Shown one piece after another: positions 48,985 through 59,600 of a stretch of 64,000 nucleotides of DNA. The position numbers were made by a program, and so were the translations under genes. The notes under the pieces were generated by a model. The model was given only the letters and a program-made list of their open reading frames with translations, did no database searches and had not been told where the DNA came from. The stretch lies in contig JAKCWW010000142.1 in the NCBI GenBank assembly GCA_026260175.1, forward strand, positions 49,709-113,708, given 5' to 3'. How positions within the stretch are numbered: the first letter of the stretch is position 1; every line of letters starts with the position of its first letter. Origin of the DNA: Reticulitermes lucifugus (lineage: Eukaryota; Arthropoda; Insecta; Blattodea; Rhinotermitidae).

Positions 48985-50600
48985 GTCTCATGGTGGGGGA
49001 AGGAACAGGTTCCCTTGGTGTGCATGTAATGTCAGTGCGTTCCATGTCTGTGTTGCACCCATTTGCTCAGTATGTGAAGTTATTTTTTTGGAGTACATTA
49101 CAAATATGATTTTATGACACTCATTCTTTTTTCACAATTTTCAATAAAGTAATGCTGGTGCCTTCCATGAATGACATTTTTGTACTTCAGGTCTCAGAAG
49201 GAGCTACTCAACTGTCTCAGTTCCAAACTGCACGAGTAGGATATGCTAAAAATCAATAACCTGATGAAACACAGAAATACCGAGATATGTAGAACGTAAT
49301 GAAATTCATGCTATCCACCAATCTGATTGCTGCTGAAATATCGTGGATAAGAAGGAAGCTTAACACACTTAAAATGGTAGCCGAAAGCTTGCCTGGCAGC
49401 ACAACATGCAAGAGTACCAGTGGCTGAGAGATCAGCCACCAGGCACTAAAAGGGTTAAATGCACTTTTTTCTGTAAATGTTTACAGTAGGTTAAAATCTT
49501 ATCCTTCTCTTTTGCAAACTGTTAGTTTGTGTGTTCCTTTTCAACATTTCAAAGATTTTTCTTGTTCTATGTTGGTATCTCATGCAACACATATCACTGT
49601 TCTCTTAATGTTGCCATTTCAGAAAGAAAACAGTCCCTGTGATGGATTATGTGAACATTATTTGCAAGGAATTTTATTGTGTGCATACTGTGTGACTGAC
49701 TAATATAAGTTTATTGGAATTCTCAACACCCTTTCTATACCATATAACCATTCAGTACTCATACATAGTCACTGATGATATAAATTAAGCATCAAAATGC
49801 ATATGACTAAGTTACGGCAGCTCAATCGAATGGAAGAGTAGTCATGAGGGGGGGGGGAAGATGTGCCCTTCATTTCATTTTTTCATAATGACAATTTGAT
49901 AAAAAAAAAAACTCAGATGAAGACAAGCAACCAAACCTAAATATGTAACACAGTATGATTTGATAATGGGCAAAACTGGATTGCAAAAATTGAAACTATA
50001 AACAATTTTGGCAAGAGTGAAAGAGGAGGACAATGTGGTACATAACCCTTGCAATGACTTCCGAGCGTGGTGGTTTACACACACACACACACGCACACCT
50101 CCAAAGCATGGATGACTTAGCCTTCAGACTGGATACAGCAAAGCATCTGCTTATGAAGAATATGCAACAAGTACAAGTCCCAAGCATTCCTGGAGTGGAG
50201 AAACCCTCCACAAATCCACCACTATCATGTATTGTCTCATCATTAACCATATACATCATTAGATACATTCCATAAAACAAGCATCACAGTACACAAACTC
50301 CGTTATGCCAATCCTTCAATCGCCTAAGAGTTTTGGTCACAATCGACCATCTGCATGGAAGTTCTGTTGGAATATTCTCCCTCTTCTAAGTTACCTTCTG
50401 TTGCAAGAACAAAAAACACTAATGAACTGGGGATGAAGATGAAAAAAAAGTGTATTTATGTCACAGAATAAGGTGCAGGAACCGGTGACTTTAGTGGGTG
50501 TTTTGGTGGCACGAGACATTGCACAGTACAATAAATTATTGTCAGGTGGAGGATTTGTGGACAACGTACACATTTGATGTAGACGAAGGAACTGGGACAG
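48985..50600. other. No gene recognised; (CA)n at 50077-50098
   Basis: A block at 50080-50280 is open on both strands (plus frame with MDDLAFRLDTAKHLLMKN, minus frame with HDSGGFVEGFSTPG). I cannot assign either. The rest is AT-rich. Confidence 0.35.
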
Positions 50601-50601
50601 C

Positions 50602-50907
50602 TCAGTTGAGTGACTAAGCCACTGGGTCAATGACTGAGGAACCAGAGTTTGAGTCCCAGCAGGGGCAAGGTATTTTTCTCTTCCCTAGAGCATCCAGCCT
50701 GCCTTTGAGGCCCCATCCAGGTTCCTATTCAATGGGTACTGGCACCTCTTTTGCTGGGGTAAAGTGGCCAGGATACAAAACTGACCACTTATCTCCATCT
50801 AATGCTGAAACTAAGAATATATGGAGCTATACCTCCACACACCCTCCTATGCCTTCATGGCATGGTGCTTAACTGAACACAGGACAACTTTACCTTTACC
50901 TTTTAGA
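50602..50907 (+). repeat. SINE, plus orientation, with CTTTAC tail
   Basis: Head with GAGTGACTAAGCCACTGG and a decayed box B (GTTTGAGTCCC), body with CCCCATCCAGGTTCCTATTC and GGAGCTATACCTCCACAC, then GCCTTCATGGCATGGTGC. It ends in a TTTACCTTTACCTTTT tail. Same family as 27689. Confidence 0.72.
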
Positions 50908-50964
50908 TTTAAATGAAGCCATTTGCCTGGAAAACAGAGGAAAGTTTAAAAATATAAGTTTATC

Positions 50965-51560
50965 CAGGAGAATGACTGTGTGTTGTGTTGAAGTAATAAC
51001 TAAGGACTTGCTATGGCAGTTATATGAGACAGTCAATACATTCCCATACTTCTCCATAGCACTGGATGACAGCACTGACACAAGTGACAGCTCACTTGTA
51101 TTTATACAAAGTGTGAACAACAGTCAGATAATTACTTTCCATGAAGGCTGTGAAAGACAAACCAACTGATGAATCTTGTACACAACGTCAGCTACTCTCA
51201 AAATAACATAAGCTACCATGAAATAATCTGGAGTGACCACTGATGAATCACCTAATTTCATGGGTAACAGATACTGTTCTGATCAGGGAATATTGTTTTT
51301 CCACTACATCACTGACCAGAAGGCATCATGCAGAACTGTCCTCAATATGAGCCATTTGATAAAGAATTATAACATTTGTAAATTTCATATGAACAAGAGG
51401 ACTGAATCACATACCTCACACAATCACATATCATCTCCATGCAGAAAGATGTGTGTGCTAAAAAAAGTGTGGAATCTGAAGGAAGCAATAACTATGTTCT
51501 CTGAAAAAGAATGTGAAGCAAAACTGCATTCATAGCAGAAAGACAAAAATTGGAGAACTA
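50965..51560 (+). pseudogene. hAT-family transposase remnant, N-terminal half
   Basis: Frames in order give LYETVNTFPYFSIALDDST with DTSDSSLVFIQSV (the catalytic-domain start, with its Asp), then VTTDESPNFMGN, VLNMSHLIKN and CVLKKVWNLKEAITMFSEK. These match the order of blocks in hAT transposases of the ZBED/SCAND3-like kind (DEST, TTDGAPAM, LRxRVWDLxxEIxxF). Stops and shifts separate the blocks. Confidence 0.65.
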
Positions 51561-51564
51561 ATCC

Positions 51565-52640
51565 TGCAATCCTGATTGATGTCACTCAATGTTTAGTAAC
51601 TCTCCAGGATAAGGCAGCCTTATACATGAGTCATATAACTGTAAAGACTGTAACCTGCCAGCCTTGGTTCGATGCTAAGGCAGGGCAAACCATACTAGTG
51701 ACGATGACTGGATAATTTGGCTATTAAATTCCGTCATGCCAAAAAAGTGGTATGATAGGGAGGTTTTAATTAGTGACACCTACTCTAAATAAATTACAAT
51801 TATTTATCGGACTTCATGTAAGTCAGCAGTGAGACTTGGGATACTTGACTGGGTACTTTTCTGACCGCTACTCCAGATTCTTAACACATGGTGCAGTCAT
51901 GCATTGTTTTTTAGCTCGAGAGGTCGGTCAGATCTGGCACAGGCAAGTGTTGGGTGACACAGTCCACTAGTTTCTTCAGTTATATTCTAATTCAAAACAT
52001 TCAAGCAGCAGACTCCTTATCCTGTAGGAAAATTTCCAAGCGTGGATACTCTTAGTCTGGCTGTGGGATAAAGCAGATGTACATAAGCTACACGTGAAAA
52101 ATTAGCACAACAGCAGCTACAAATGATATTAAATTGTGGTTTCTTGAATTTACAATGCAGTGATAATAAAACAAATGTAGGACTGGCACGTTCACATGTC
52201 AACCAGATCATAGTAGTTGTTCATCACCAGAAAGATGAGTGATATTGCCAATAAATTAATTAAGTGTGTTATGTGTATTAAAATAGTTTACTTAATTTAC
52301 AAGAAGAGCACCGAGTGTATGCACGTCGCCATATCCCACTACCTCCTGCTTCCCTGCACATATTCCTTGAGGGTAGATATCATGAAACCGAGAGTACAGC
52401 CAAGGTAGATCAATCTTAACCCCTATAAATAAAACCCCATTAGGGCACATGAATTTAGGGGACAGCAGGGAAGACAGTCTGCTGATGACAGGGTGGCTCA
52501 AAGACTTTCCAAACAAAACTGCTTTTATTTTAAAAACACTCAAAGACATGAAATTTTGCACATTTCTGCACAATACAATGGAGGCAAAGGTGTTAGTGCA
52601 GACAACAGTAACTGTCATATAGTTCATAAGCTGCTGGGGA
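51565..52640. other. Sequence interrupting the hAT remnant
   Basis: About 1.1 kb that does not read as hAT. It includes CAGGGTGGCTCAAAGACTTTCC (about 52489), which resembles a mariner-type terminus, and a long minus-strand ORF (52627-52292) that may belong to a repeat. It is probably one or more insertions; their ends were not resolved. Confidence 0.35.
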
Positions 52641-52649
52641 ATTCAGTCA

Positions 52650-53040
52650 CAGATTTCAAGACTTCAAGAAATCAGAAAATGAACTTGACCTGTTGACCTC
52701 TCATTTCTCCTCCTATATTGAAAAGGCTCCAGCTCATATTCAGCTGGAGCTCAGTGACCTGCAATGTCACATGGAAGTAAAACAGAAGTTCACTTCTATG
52801 GCGTTTGCCCAATTTCTTGGACTGCTAGGTGCATCAAGTATAGTAATTTGAAGGCCTCTGGAAGGAAAATGTTCTCAGTGTTTACATGCAAATAAACCTG
52901 CAAACAAACCTCTCTAATGAAGAGCAACAAATCTGAAATCAAGTTATTCATGACAGACAAACATTTTACTTCAGCTTTGTACACTGCAATTTCCACATTC
53001 ACTCTCAGTATTGAGAACCTTGTCAAGAGCTGGAACTACA
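52650..53040 (+). pseudogene. hAT-family transposase remnant, C-terminal half
   Basis: FKKSENELDLLTSHFSSYIE with KAPAHIQLELSDLQCHMEVK and QKF, followed in another frame by KMFSVF and MKSNKSEIKLFMTDKHF and ENLVKSW. This matches the hAT C-terminal dimerisation region (QLELxDLQxxxxLKxKF ... FSxMxxNKSKxRSxLTDEHL). It completes the remnant begun at 50965. Confidence 0.68.
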
Positions 53041-53044
53041 TCCA

Positions 53045-54780
53045 TCAATTCCACTAATGTAGGGACAACTGGCATTTATTACAGGCACTGAAGAAACTAT
53101 ATTTTGATGACTCTTTAAAATACTTAGACGTCTTCTGTGATGTCTTGCTGGCCCAGAAAAACATCTGTAACATCTCCATCCCTTCAATTAGAAACATAGC
53201 TGTACTAGAGTGCAGATTCAAACATCACTCATACAGGATTCCACTGGCCGTTTAAACTACAAACTTGAGGGTGTACATTACTTATGGTTGAGCACAAGCA
53301 CAGTTACGTTTTATTTTCTACCAGTAGTTCTGTAACAGTTCAAACTCCAATTTGTATTTAGAGTATAATCAGTTCAGACCCCTCATCAATTACCAACAAG
53401 TTACCGTAAGTGACATGACCGACTGGTGCTGAAAGAAGGTTCATAATATACTTTGTTTGCTTATACATCATGTAACCACTTGTTAATTCGATATATGTTA
53501 TGTGATGTCCCAGACATTTGTGCCCACACACCTGGTCATCATAGTGGGAAACATTATCATCAGTATTACATTTAATTTGTACATCCTGAAAATTCAATCA
53601 ACGGAAACAGAAGTGCTAATCACAAATCTGGATAAACTGCATTATTCTTGTGGACCAAACCTCAACAAATTCAATATATTCAACTGTATGTCACTAAACA
53701 GAAGAACCATCTACTAGAATGCAATGTCTGATCTGAATCCAGTGTCACCACTATCCAATCCAGCCCATTAACCAATTCCATCACTTACAATCTGATACAT
53801 TTTGCATTACATATACTAGAATATTTCAGTGAGAGTTCAGGTAACTCAAACCTTGTACAGATTTGGTAGTCACATCAGCTTGCACTCCAAATTATAGAAC
53901 TCATTTACAGAACTTTCAACTTGTTCAGGTCATTTCTACCGTTATTCCCTTATTATGTTAACGTTTGCCACTCTAATCCCGTCCTACTATGTCATCTTTA
54001 TGAACTCCTTTTTTAAGTTTTAATATTTTGATCTTTACCAACTCTGTTGGAAACATGTATAGCTTGCTGTATAACATCAACAAATTGTTGCATCCAGTCT
54101 TTTACCTTCCAAACATATCAGATGAAGAATCATGCATCATATATATATAAAAAATAATGTGTATTACCATCCACTCGTGAAATATTGGCTGCTTGATCTA
54201 AATGGCAAGAGGCCATGTTATTTGCAACAAGAACCACATTCTGTACAGGAAATGTTTAGCTGCAATGGTAGATTTACCTACAGGAATCTATTCAGTATAG
54301 TATTGCACATTACAATTTACTTGTATAATGTGATTTTGATTCTTCACAAAAAATACCCTGTTATAAGTGCAAATTACTAGGCAAAACTGGACTAATTAAC
54401 CACCATCAATGTGTTAATTTACATCCAGCTACACTTTTGCCATAAAATTTAAAAATAACTAATACATGAACACCTGTCAACAGTTTACATGCTTGGAAAT
54501 GCATGTAAATTAAATAATACTTAGGAACTGTGTAAGTATTTAAGATGTAATCATGAAGATTTAAGTTCCTTAGTTCTTTACGTAAACAGTCAACATTTAC
54601 TGTAGTTGAACTATATAAGATATTCACATACCAATGAAGCAAATATCTAACAAATTACATTACACAAACATTTCTGACCTATACAGTATGTACACCTATA
54701 TAGAAAATTACAGTAAAACAGTTAAAAAGTGAGAAATCATGGAAACTAGATACATAATTAAAGTTAAAATTAAAAAATTA
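53045..54780. other. No gene seen
   Basis: AT-rich, short ORFs only. Confidence 0.4.
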
Positions 54781-54845
54781 ATGGGCATACACAAAAGAAT
54801 GGTGTGGTTTCAAAAGTGAATAAAAAATTTATGTCTCACATTACA

Positions 54846-54996
54846 NNNNNNNNNNNNNNNNNNNNNNNNNNNNNNNNNNNNNNNNNNNNNNNNNNNNNNN
54901 NNNNNNNNNNNNNNNNNNNNNNNNNNNNNNNNNNNNNNNNNNNNNNNNNNNNNNNNNNNNNNNNNNNNNNNNNNNNNNNNNNNNNNNNNNNNNNNN
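54846..54996. other. Assembly gap (151 Ns)
   Basis: A run of N. It lies inside an inverted-repeat element, where assembly commonly fails. The gap size may not be real. Confidence 0.99.
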
Positions 54997-55065
54997 TGGG
55001 ATGAGTTTGATTACCGTGTGGATGTGTGTCGTGTGACCCAGGGTGCACACAATGAAGGAATGTAA
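54997..55065 (+). pseudogene. Transposase C-terminus, Tc1/mariner-like (DUF4817-associated type)
   Basis: The 22 codons after the gap read WDEFDYRVDVCRVTQGAHNE GM then TAA. The W.E.DYR.DVCRVT.GAH signature is the usual C-terminus of a common insect transposase group whose N-terminal helix-turn-helix region is annotated DUF4817. The upstream part is lost in the gap. Confidence 0.55.
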
Positions 55066-55189
55066 TTACCAAATGAGAAACTTGGGACAGTTGCCGCCGC
55101 TGACGGTGTATGTTGTGCCCGTGTAAGGTGAGAAATACATTTTTTTATTCACTTTTGATATCGCACCATTCTTTTGTGTATGCCCTGTA

Positions 55190-56055
55190 TATATATAGTA
55201 CAAAATCAGCTGTACACAAAACAAAATATTCAAATATGACAACTAACATATTAATTTTAATTGGATGCTCAACTGTTGTACTATTAGGAATAACTTCACC
55301 TTACTGTAGTTTAAACCATAGCCTGTAGCACATACGCAGGTGCGCGCGCAAGTGCGCACGCACGCAGACACACACACAAAATTCCACAGTGCTGTGGATG
55401 CCGACATCACACAATGGCCAACTCTTCACTCAGACTTGTGCCAAGCACATGGGCTCAGTTTTAAACTCTCATTTGGAAAATGTCCAAGTTTACACTTGCT
55501 TTACTTCGCATCTACCGACTGCACTCTCTGATCAGAAGTAGAGCACAAATGGGTACTTAACCCTTTACTTACTTTTCTTAGCTACTGACAGAATGGTTTA
55601 CACATACAACCACCTTCAATGGGGTGTCTTTGTATGGCCCAACAACTGTTTGAAGTCCACATTTTTCACAAATGTCCAACAAAATTCCATGTAAAACTAT
55701 ATACAAAACAAAGCATAATTTGCAAAGTACATGTACATTTCAAAGAGATAAACAATTTGCATATTGCTCAACTTTCTTGAGACATAGCATGGTAAGAAAT
55801 CAAATACATATTTGTGCAATGTAACTCTAACTACTTACATGAAACTACAATATCATTGGATGAAACAGAAATGAACACATACATAAGTATTTATCACCAT
55901 GAAACATGGTGCCATATTTAACCCAACTTGTAACCACAAAGGCTTCAATAAAAGTCTGACAAAAAATGTTCAAGAGTATTATCCAATGTTTGGGAATATG
56001 AGCATTTTAAAACAGGGTGAATTAGTCAATGTCAAATGCTTCACAGTTCTCTGGA
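55190..56055. other. No gene seen; CA/CG-rich microsatellite at 55337-55378
   Basis: Intergenic between the transposon and the ANKRD13C 3' end; short ORFs only. Confidence 0.4.
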
Positions 56056-56057
56056 TG

Positions 56058-56063
56058 TTTATT
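56058..56063 (-). terminator. Likely polyadenylation signal AATAAA of ANKRD13C
   Basis: The minus strand reads GTAATAAACATCC. It lies 30 bases after the TAA that closes the post-stop ORF (56094-56096) and about 610 bases after the ANKRD13C stop. It is the first AATAAA I see downstream. Confidence 0.5.
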
Positions 56064-56093
56064 ACTGAAAAAATTTATAAAAAGACATGCAGT

Positions 56094-56669
56094 TTAGGGT
56101 GAAGTGGCCTTCTCAAGATACAAGACACAGTGACTGGAGTAACTGCTGCCTAGGCTTAGTGTTAGTGGAAACTCTACAGCCATCTGGTGTGAAACAGACA
56201 AACAAACATTTACATCTCGATTTCCAGTACATGCTGACTGGTTTCCTGTAGCACAAAGTTTTGGAAAACAGACAGGATTGCTTCCAGCAGTCAATGATTC
56301 GCCATTGCTACCAGACCTCATCAAACATAAAGCAGAACCACAGTCCAAACCTGCACTGACGCCATGTTTATTAACAGCACTGCCACTTGCGACCACATTA
56401 TCTTGTACGGATAATATGCTGCTGCAGTTGAAGTCAAACTCATTTTCATAATTGACGTCATTTGTACCATAGTGACTATGTTTAGTGATAGTGCTTCGAA
56501 CTCTGCAACCAGTAGGATGTTTCAGTACTGGGTTTGCTGACTTGTGGTGGTTATTGTGGTGGAGGTGATGACGGTGAAAACTTCGAGAGATGTGATGATG
56601 GAGGTGATGACTGGTTCTAATCAGAGGGCGACGATAACTAATCTCAATCAGCATCAACTGATCAAATCG
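56094..56669 (-). other. 191-codon open frame directly after the ANKRD13C stop, in frame with it
   Basis: After TGA (56672-56670) the same frame stays open for 191 codons to TAA at 56096-56094. The predicted extension starts RFDQLMLIEISYRR, has a His-rich stretch (HHLHHH ... HRHHLHHNNHH) and then a Ser/Cys/Gly-rich region ending YLEKATSP. It would be made by readthrough of TGA-C, a leaky context. It could also arise from an alternative acceptor (GATTAG, exon starting 56637), whose phase joins the ANKRD13C exon ending at 62179 in the right frame. It is otherwise 3' UTR. I recognise no domain. Noncoding ORFs of 156-167 codons also occur in this window, so length alone proves nothing. Confidence 0.4.
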
Positions 56670-56685
56670 TCATAAGTCAGGAAAC
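56670..56685 (-). CDS. ANKRD13C: ANKRD13C terminal coding exon (16 nt: FPDL stop)
   Basis: After the acceptor TTTGCTTAG the exon reads G TTT CCT GAC TTA TGA. With AG from the previous exon this gives R-F-P-D-L-stop, exactly the family's C-terminus. The phase match, the acceptor and the five-residue agreement together make this secure despite its size. The 3' UTR follows. Confidence 0.88.
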
Positions 56686-59600
56686 CTAAGCAAATTGAAC
56701 ACACTAAATGTTATAAATGGAACCTCCACAGGCATAACACATGTGGGAAACTAAATACAGATCAATAAATTCATATTACCTTGTGCACATACTGCAAAAT
56801 AAACATGTAAACTCTCCTTCCATGAAATTATACTGTTTCTACAAATTTACATTAACACACATTCCGAAAGACACTTTAAAAACTTGATAAATTTCAACTG
56901 AAAAAAAAAAACTGCACTTGACAACACATTTGGCTTTATATGCAATACAAAATGCAATCTTCTACTCGCATGTGAACAACAGAGTAAATGAAACTTTTCA
57001 TTTCAGCTGATGAGAATCTCCGAATACCTTACAATAAGCCTAAAGGTTTTTGATGAAGGTGTGTTATTAAACTGACAAAAATGCTGGCCTTCTTCCATCA
57101 GCTTGTTTGTTTCTGTTGCAGTTATAACACACAAAGACTGGACACAAACTGTGATTATATGCATCTGCTATCTACTGAAACTTGTAGTAAATATCATTTA
57201 TTTATATTCTACTTACTCAATGTAATGTTCATGACAATAATACCCAATATTGCAAAATTTGAGGCTCTCACAGAAGTGTTGCTGAAGATTCAAATCTTCT
57301 GGGTAGTTGCGTCATGTCAACAGGTAAACTGTTACCAATGTTTCGAAAATCTGTAGTGCCTTCACAATCATGGTCGAGCAGTCCAAAGAGAGTGAGTACT
57401 CTTTTCGAACTACCTGACCCTGAAGATGAAGACACTATGCTCCTTTGAAACAATGGTAATTATGTACCAGTCAACATGCTGTAACAACCTAGAAGACTTG
57501 AGTGTTCAGTGTCTAACATTAATAAAAAGCAATGTACATCGACAGAACTAAGTTTTTAATTACCTTTATGAGACAATCCTGGAACAAATTTGTTACGACA
57601 AAGAAATAAAATACCTGAGGATTCAGGTCTTCTGGCTTGTTACACTGAGTGGCAGGATTACTGATTCCAGAGGTTCTGAAGGAATATGTTGCTTTATCTT
57701 CAATATCTTCAAGTGTCAAGGAGTCTCAGAAGAATTTGCCATTGAAGATGAAGAGGTAAGTTCCTTCAAAACATCGGGAACTAAAAACCCTGCTACTCAG
57801 CGTAACAGCCGAGAAAAACTGAATCAACATCAGCGCTGCAGACACGTCAAATCTCACAAACAAAACACCTCCTCAAATTAATTACCTGGATCAGCGATCC
57901 AGTCTTTTCAGGATATAACCGGGCTCAGCATTATATACATAATTTTGACTAGAAATCTTATGAACAGGAATTACATGGACTTGTTAATTTTCCTCTATCA
58001 ATATACAGTTATAACTTGAAGATAAAGATGCACTCTGTTGAAACTTCGTTACTTTTAACACAAATGTTTCAAAACCTTGGGATCACCAAGCAGTTTTCAT
58101 ATGAATCAATACTGCACAATATCTATATTTTAATTTTTAAACTAGTAAGATATGCTCGGTACCTTCCTAAAATTATTTACAACATAAACTAAGAGTCAGC
58201 TTTTAAAAACCGTATTGCATAAATTACTCAAAACAGGTGCAGAACCCACTCTGAGTAAATAAACTGTATCAGAAATACAACTTAGAATGCACGAATTCCT
58301 AAGCTCAAAATCATGGCACAGAAATTCAAGTGAATCATATATAATGTTACACAGTGTGTCCCTTTCATTGCATCTCAGGGTACGGTAGCTTTATTGCATA
58401 AAAGCCTGCATCCAAAAGGACATCCCATATCAGCTGCCATGCTAAGAGACGTCTGTAGCACGAGTATGATTGCTTACACAGTTTTAAAATGGTTGCCAAA
58501 TGAATGCTATTGTTTTAAAAGTGAAGAGTAGTGGAAGGATTGTTCTCCAAATAAAAAGCTGGAAAACCAGTGATCATGAAAGGAAACATGGTACTGTCAA
58601 ACACCAGCACAAAAAAACCGGCAGTTTTGTGTACTGAAGCATAAATAGTGACAGCATTTATCAAACAGAATAAGCAGTGGAATAAAGAAGAGAACTATAC
58701 TGGTCTCTATACAAAATCAAACTATAGTGAATTTAAAGTCAGTGTACACAATACAGTACATTATTCTTCCTGAGGTACATATAATAAAAATTACACAAAC
58801 TCCTACAAAAACAACTAAGCCAAAGGGCAGTAATGGGACTTAAAAATGAAACTAAATCAAGCTAAATTACTAGTTTATACATCATCATTCAGGAGTTATG
58901 AAGATGACAAAGAAAGAGGGTTGTAACTGAGACAGGAAAGCAAGATATATGTATAGGATTTCTGTGGGGAAAACTCTTGTAAAGTGATCACACAGACGAC
59001 CAAGGAGGGTTTCCAATTTGTGAACTGAACTGACTCAAGAGTGGGGTCAAACACAGGTTTCGCTCCTGGCAATGTTTGACCTTCAAGATCTACAACCAGA
59101 GACACCATGAGAAAATCCAAGGCAAGGTTTCTGGGATACAGCAAGTAACTGACAAGTTGAACCACTAAACATTTACAACATTAGTTAATGTCTTCCCCCC
59201 CCAAATTAAAATATTCTTTCAAGTTATAGCACAGGCTGCCATACTCCAACATATCAGAGCTATAATGCTCATAAGCAAGTCAAGCTGATCTTACAGTAAT
59301 GTCATATAGGTGCTACTGTATGTCAAATTTCCATTCAAAGCTACAAAAAATATTCACATACACGTGGACAACTAAAGCATGCCACCAACATAATTCAGTC
59401 TTGTACAAAATCCCTCTCCAAAATATGCACTCATGCAAATAAATATTCACTCGTGGTTATACATTCATGCACTTTATGTATCGTATGTTTACACAGACAT
59501 GGAACTTCGACCATTAAAAACATTAACAAACCAAACAAATAAATTATTTGCTATTGTTGGACATCTTGCTATAGAGTGGATGACATACTGCTACACAGCG

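Larger units (their letters stand above)
54783..55185. mobile_element. DNA transposon remnant with ~63-bp inverted ends spanning the sequence gap
   Basis: The left arm 54783-54845 (GGGCATACACAAAAGAATGG onward) and the right arm 55122-55185 (reverse complement GGGCATACACAAAAGAATGG onward) match closely over about 60 bases. Between them are 151 Ns and a transposase tail. The true internal length is unknown because the Ns may be a placeholder. Confidence 0.75.

Noticed and set aside
49996-50280. Block open on both strands near the (CA)n run
   Set aside because: Neither strand shows a family motif; double-strand openness suggests composition or a repeat rather than a gene.
56094-56657. The 187-codon ORF as a separate gene with its own start
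   Set aside because: Its frame is continuous with the ANKRD13C stop only 12 bases upstream, so it is better treated as 3' UTR or a C-terminal extension.
58896-59165. 89-codon minus-strand ORF in the ANKRD13C last intron
   Set aside because: No splice signals in the right phase and a probable repeat origin.
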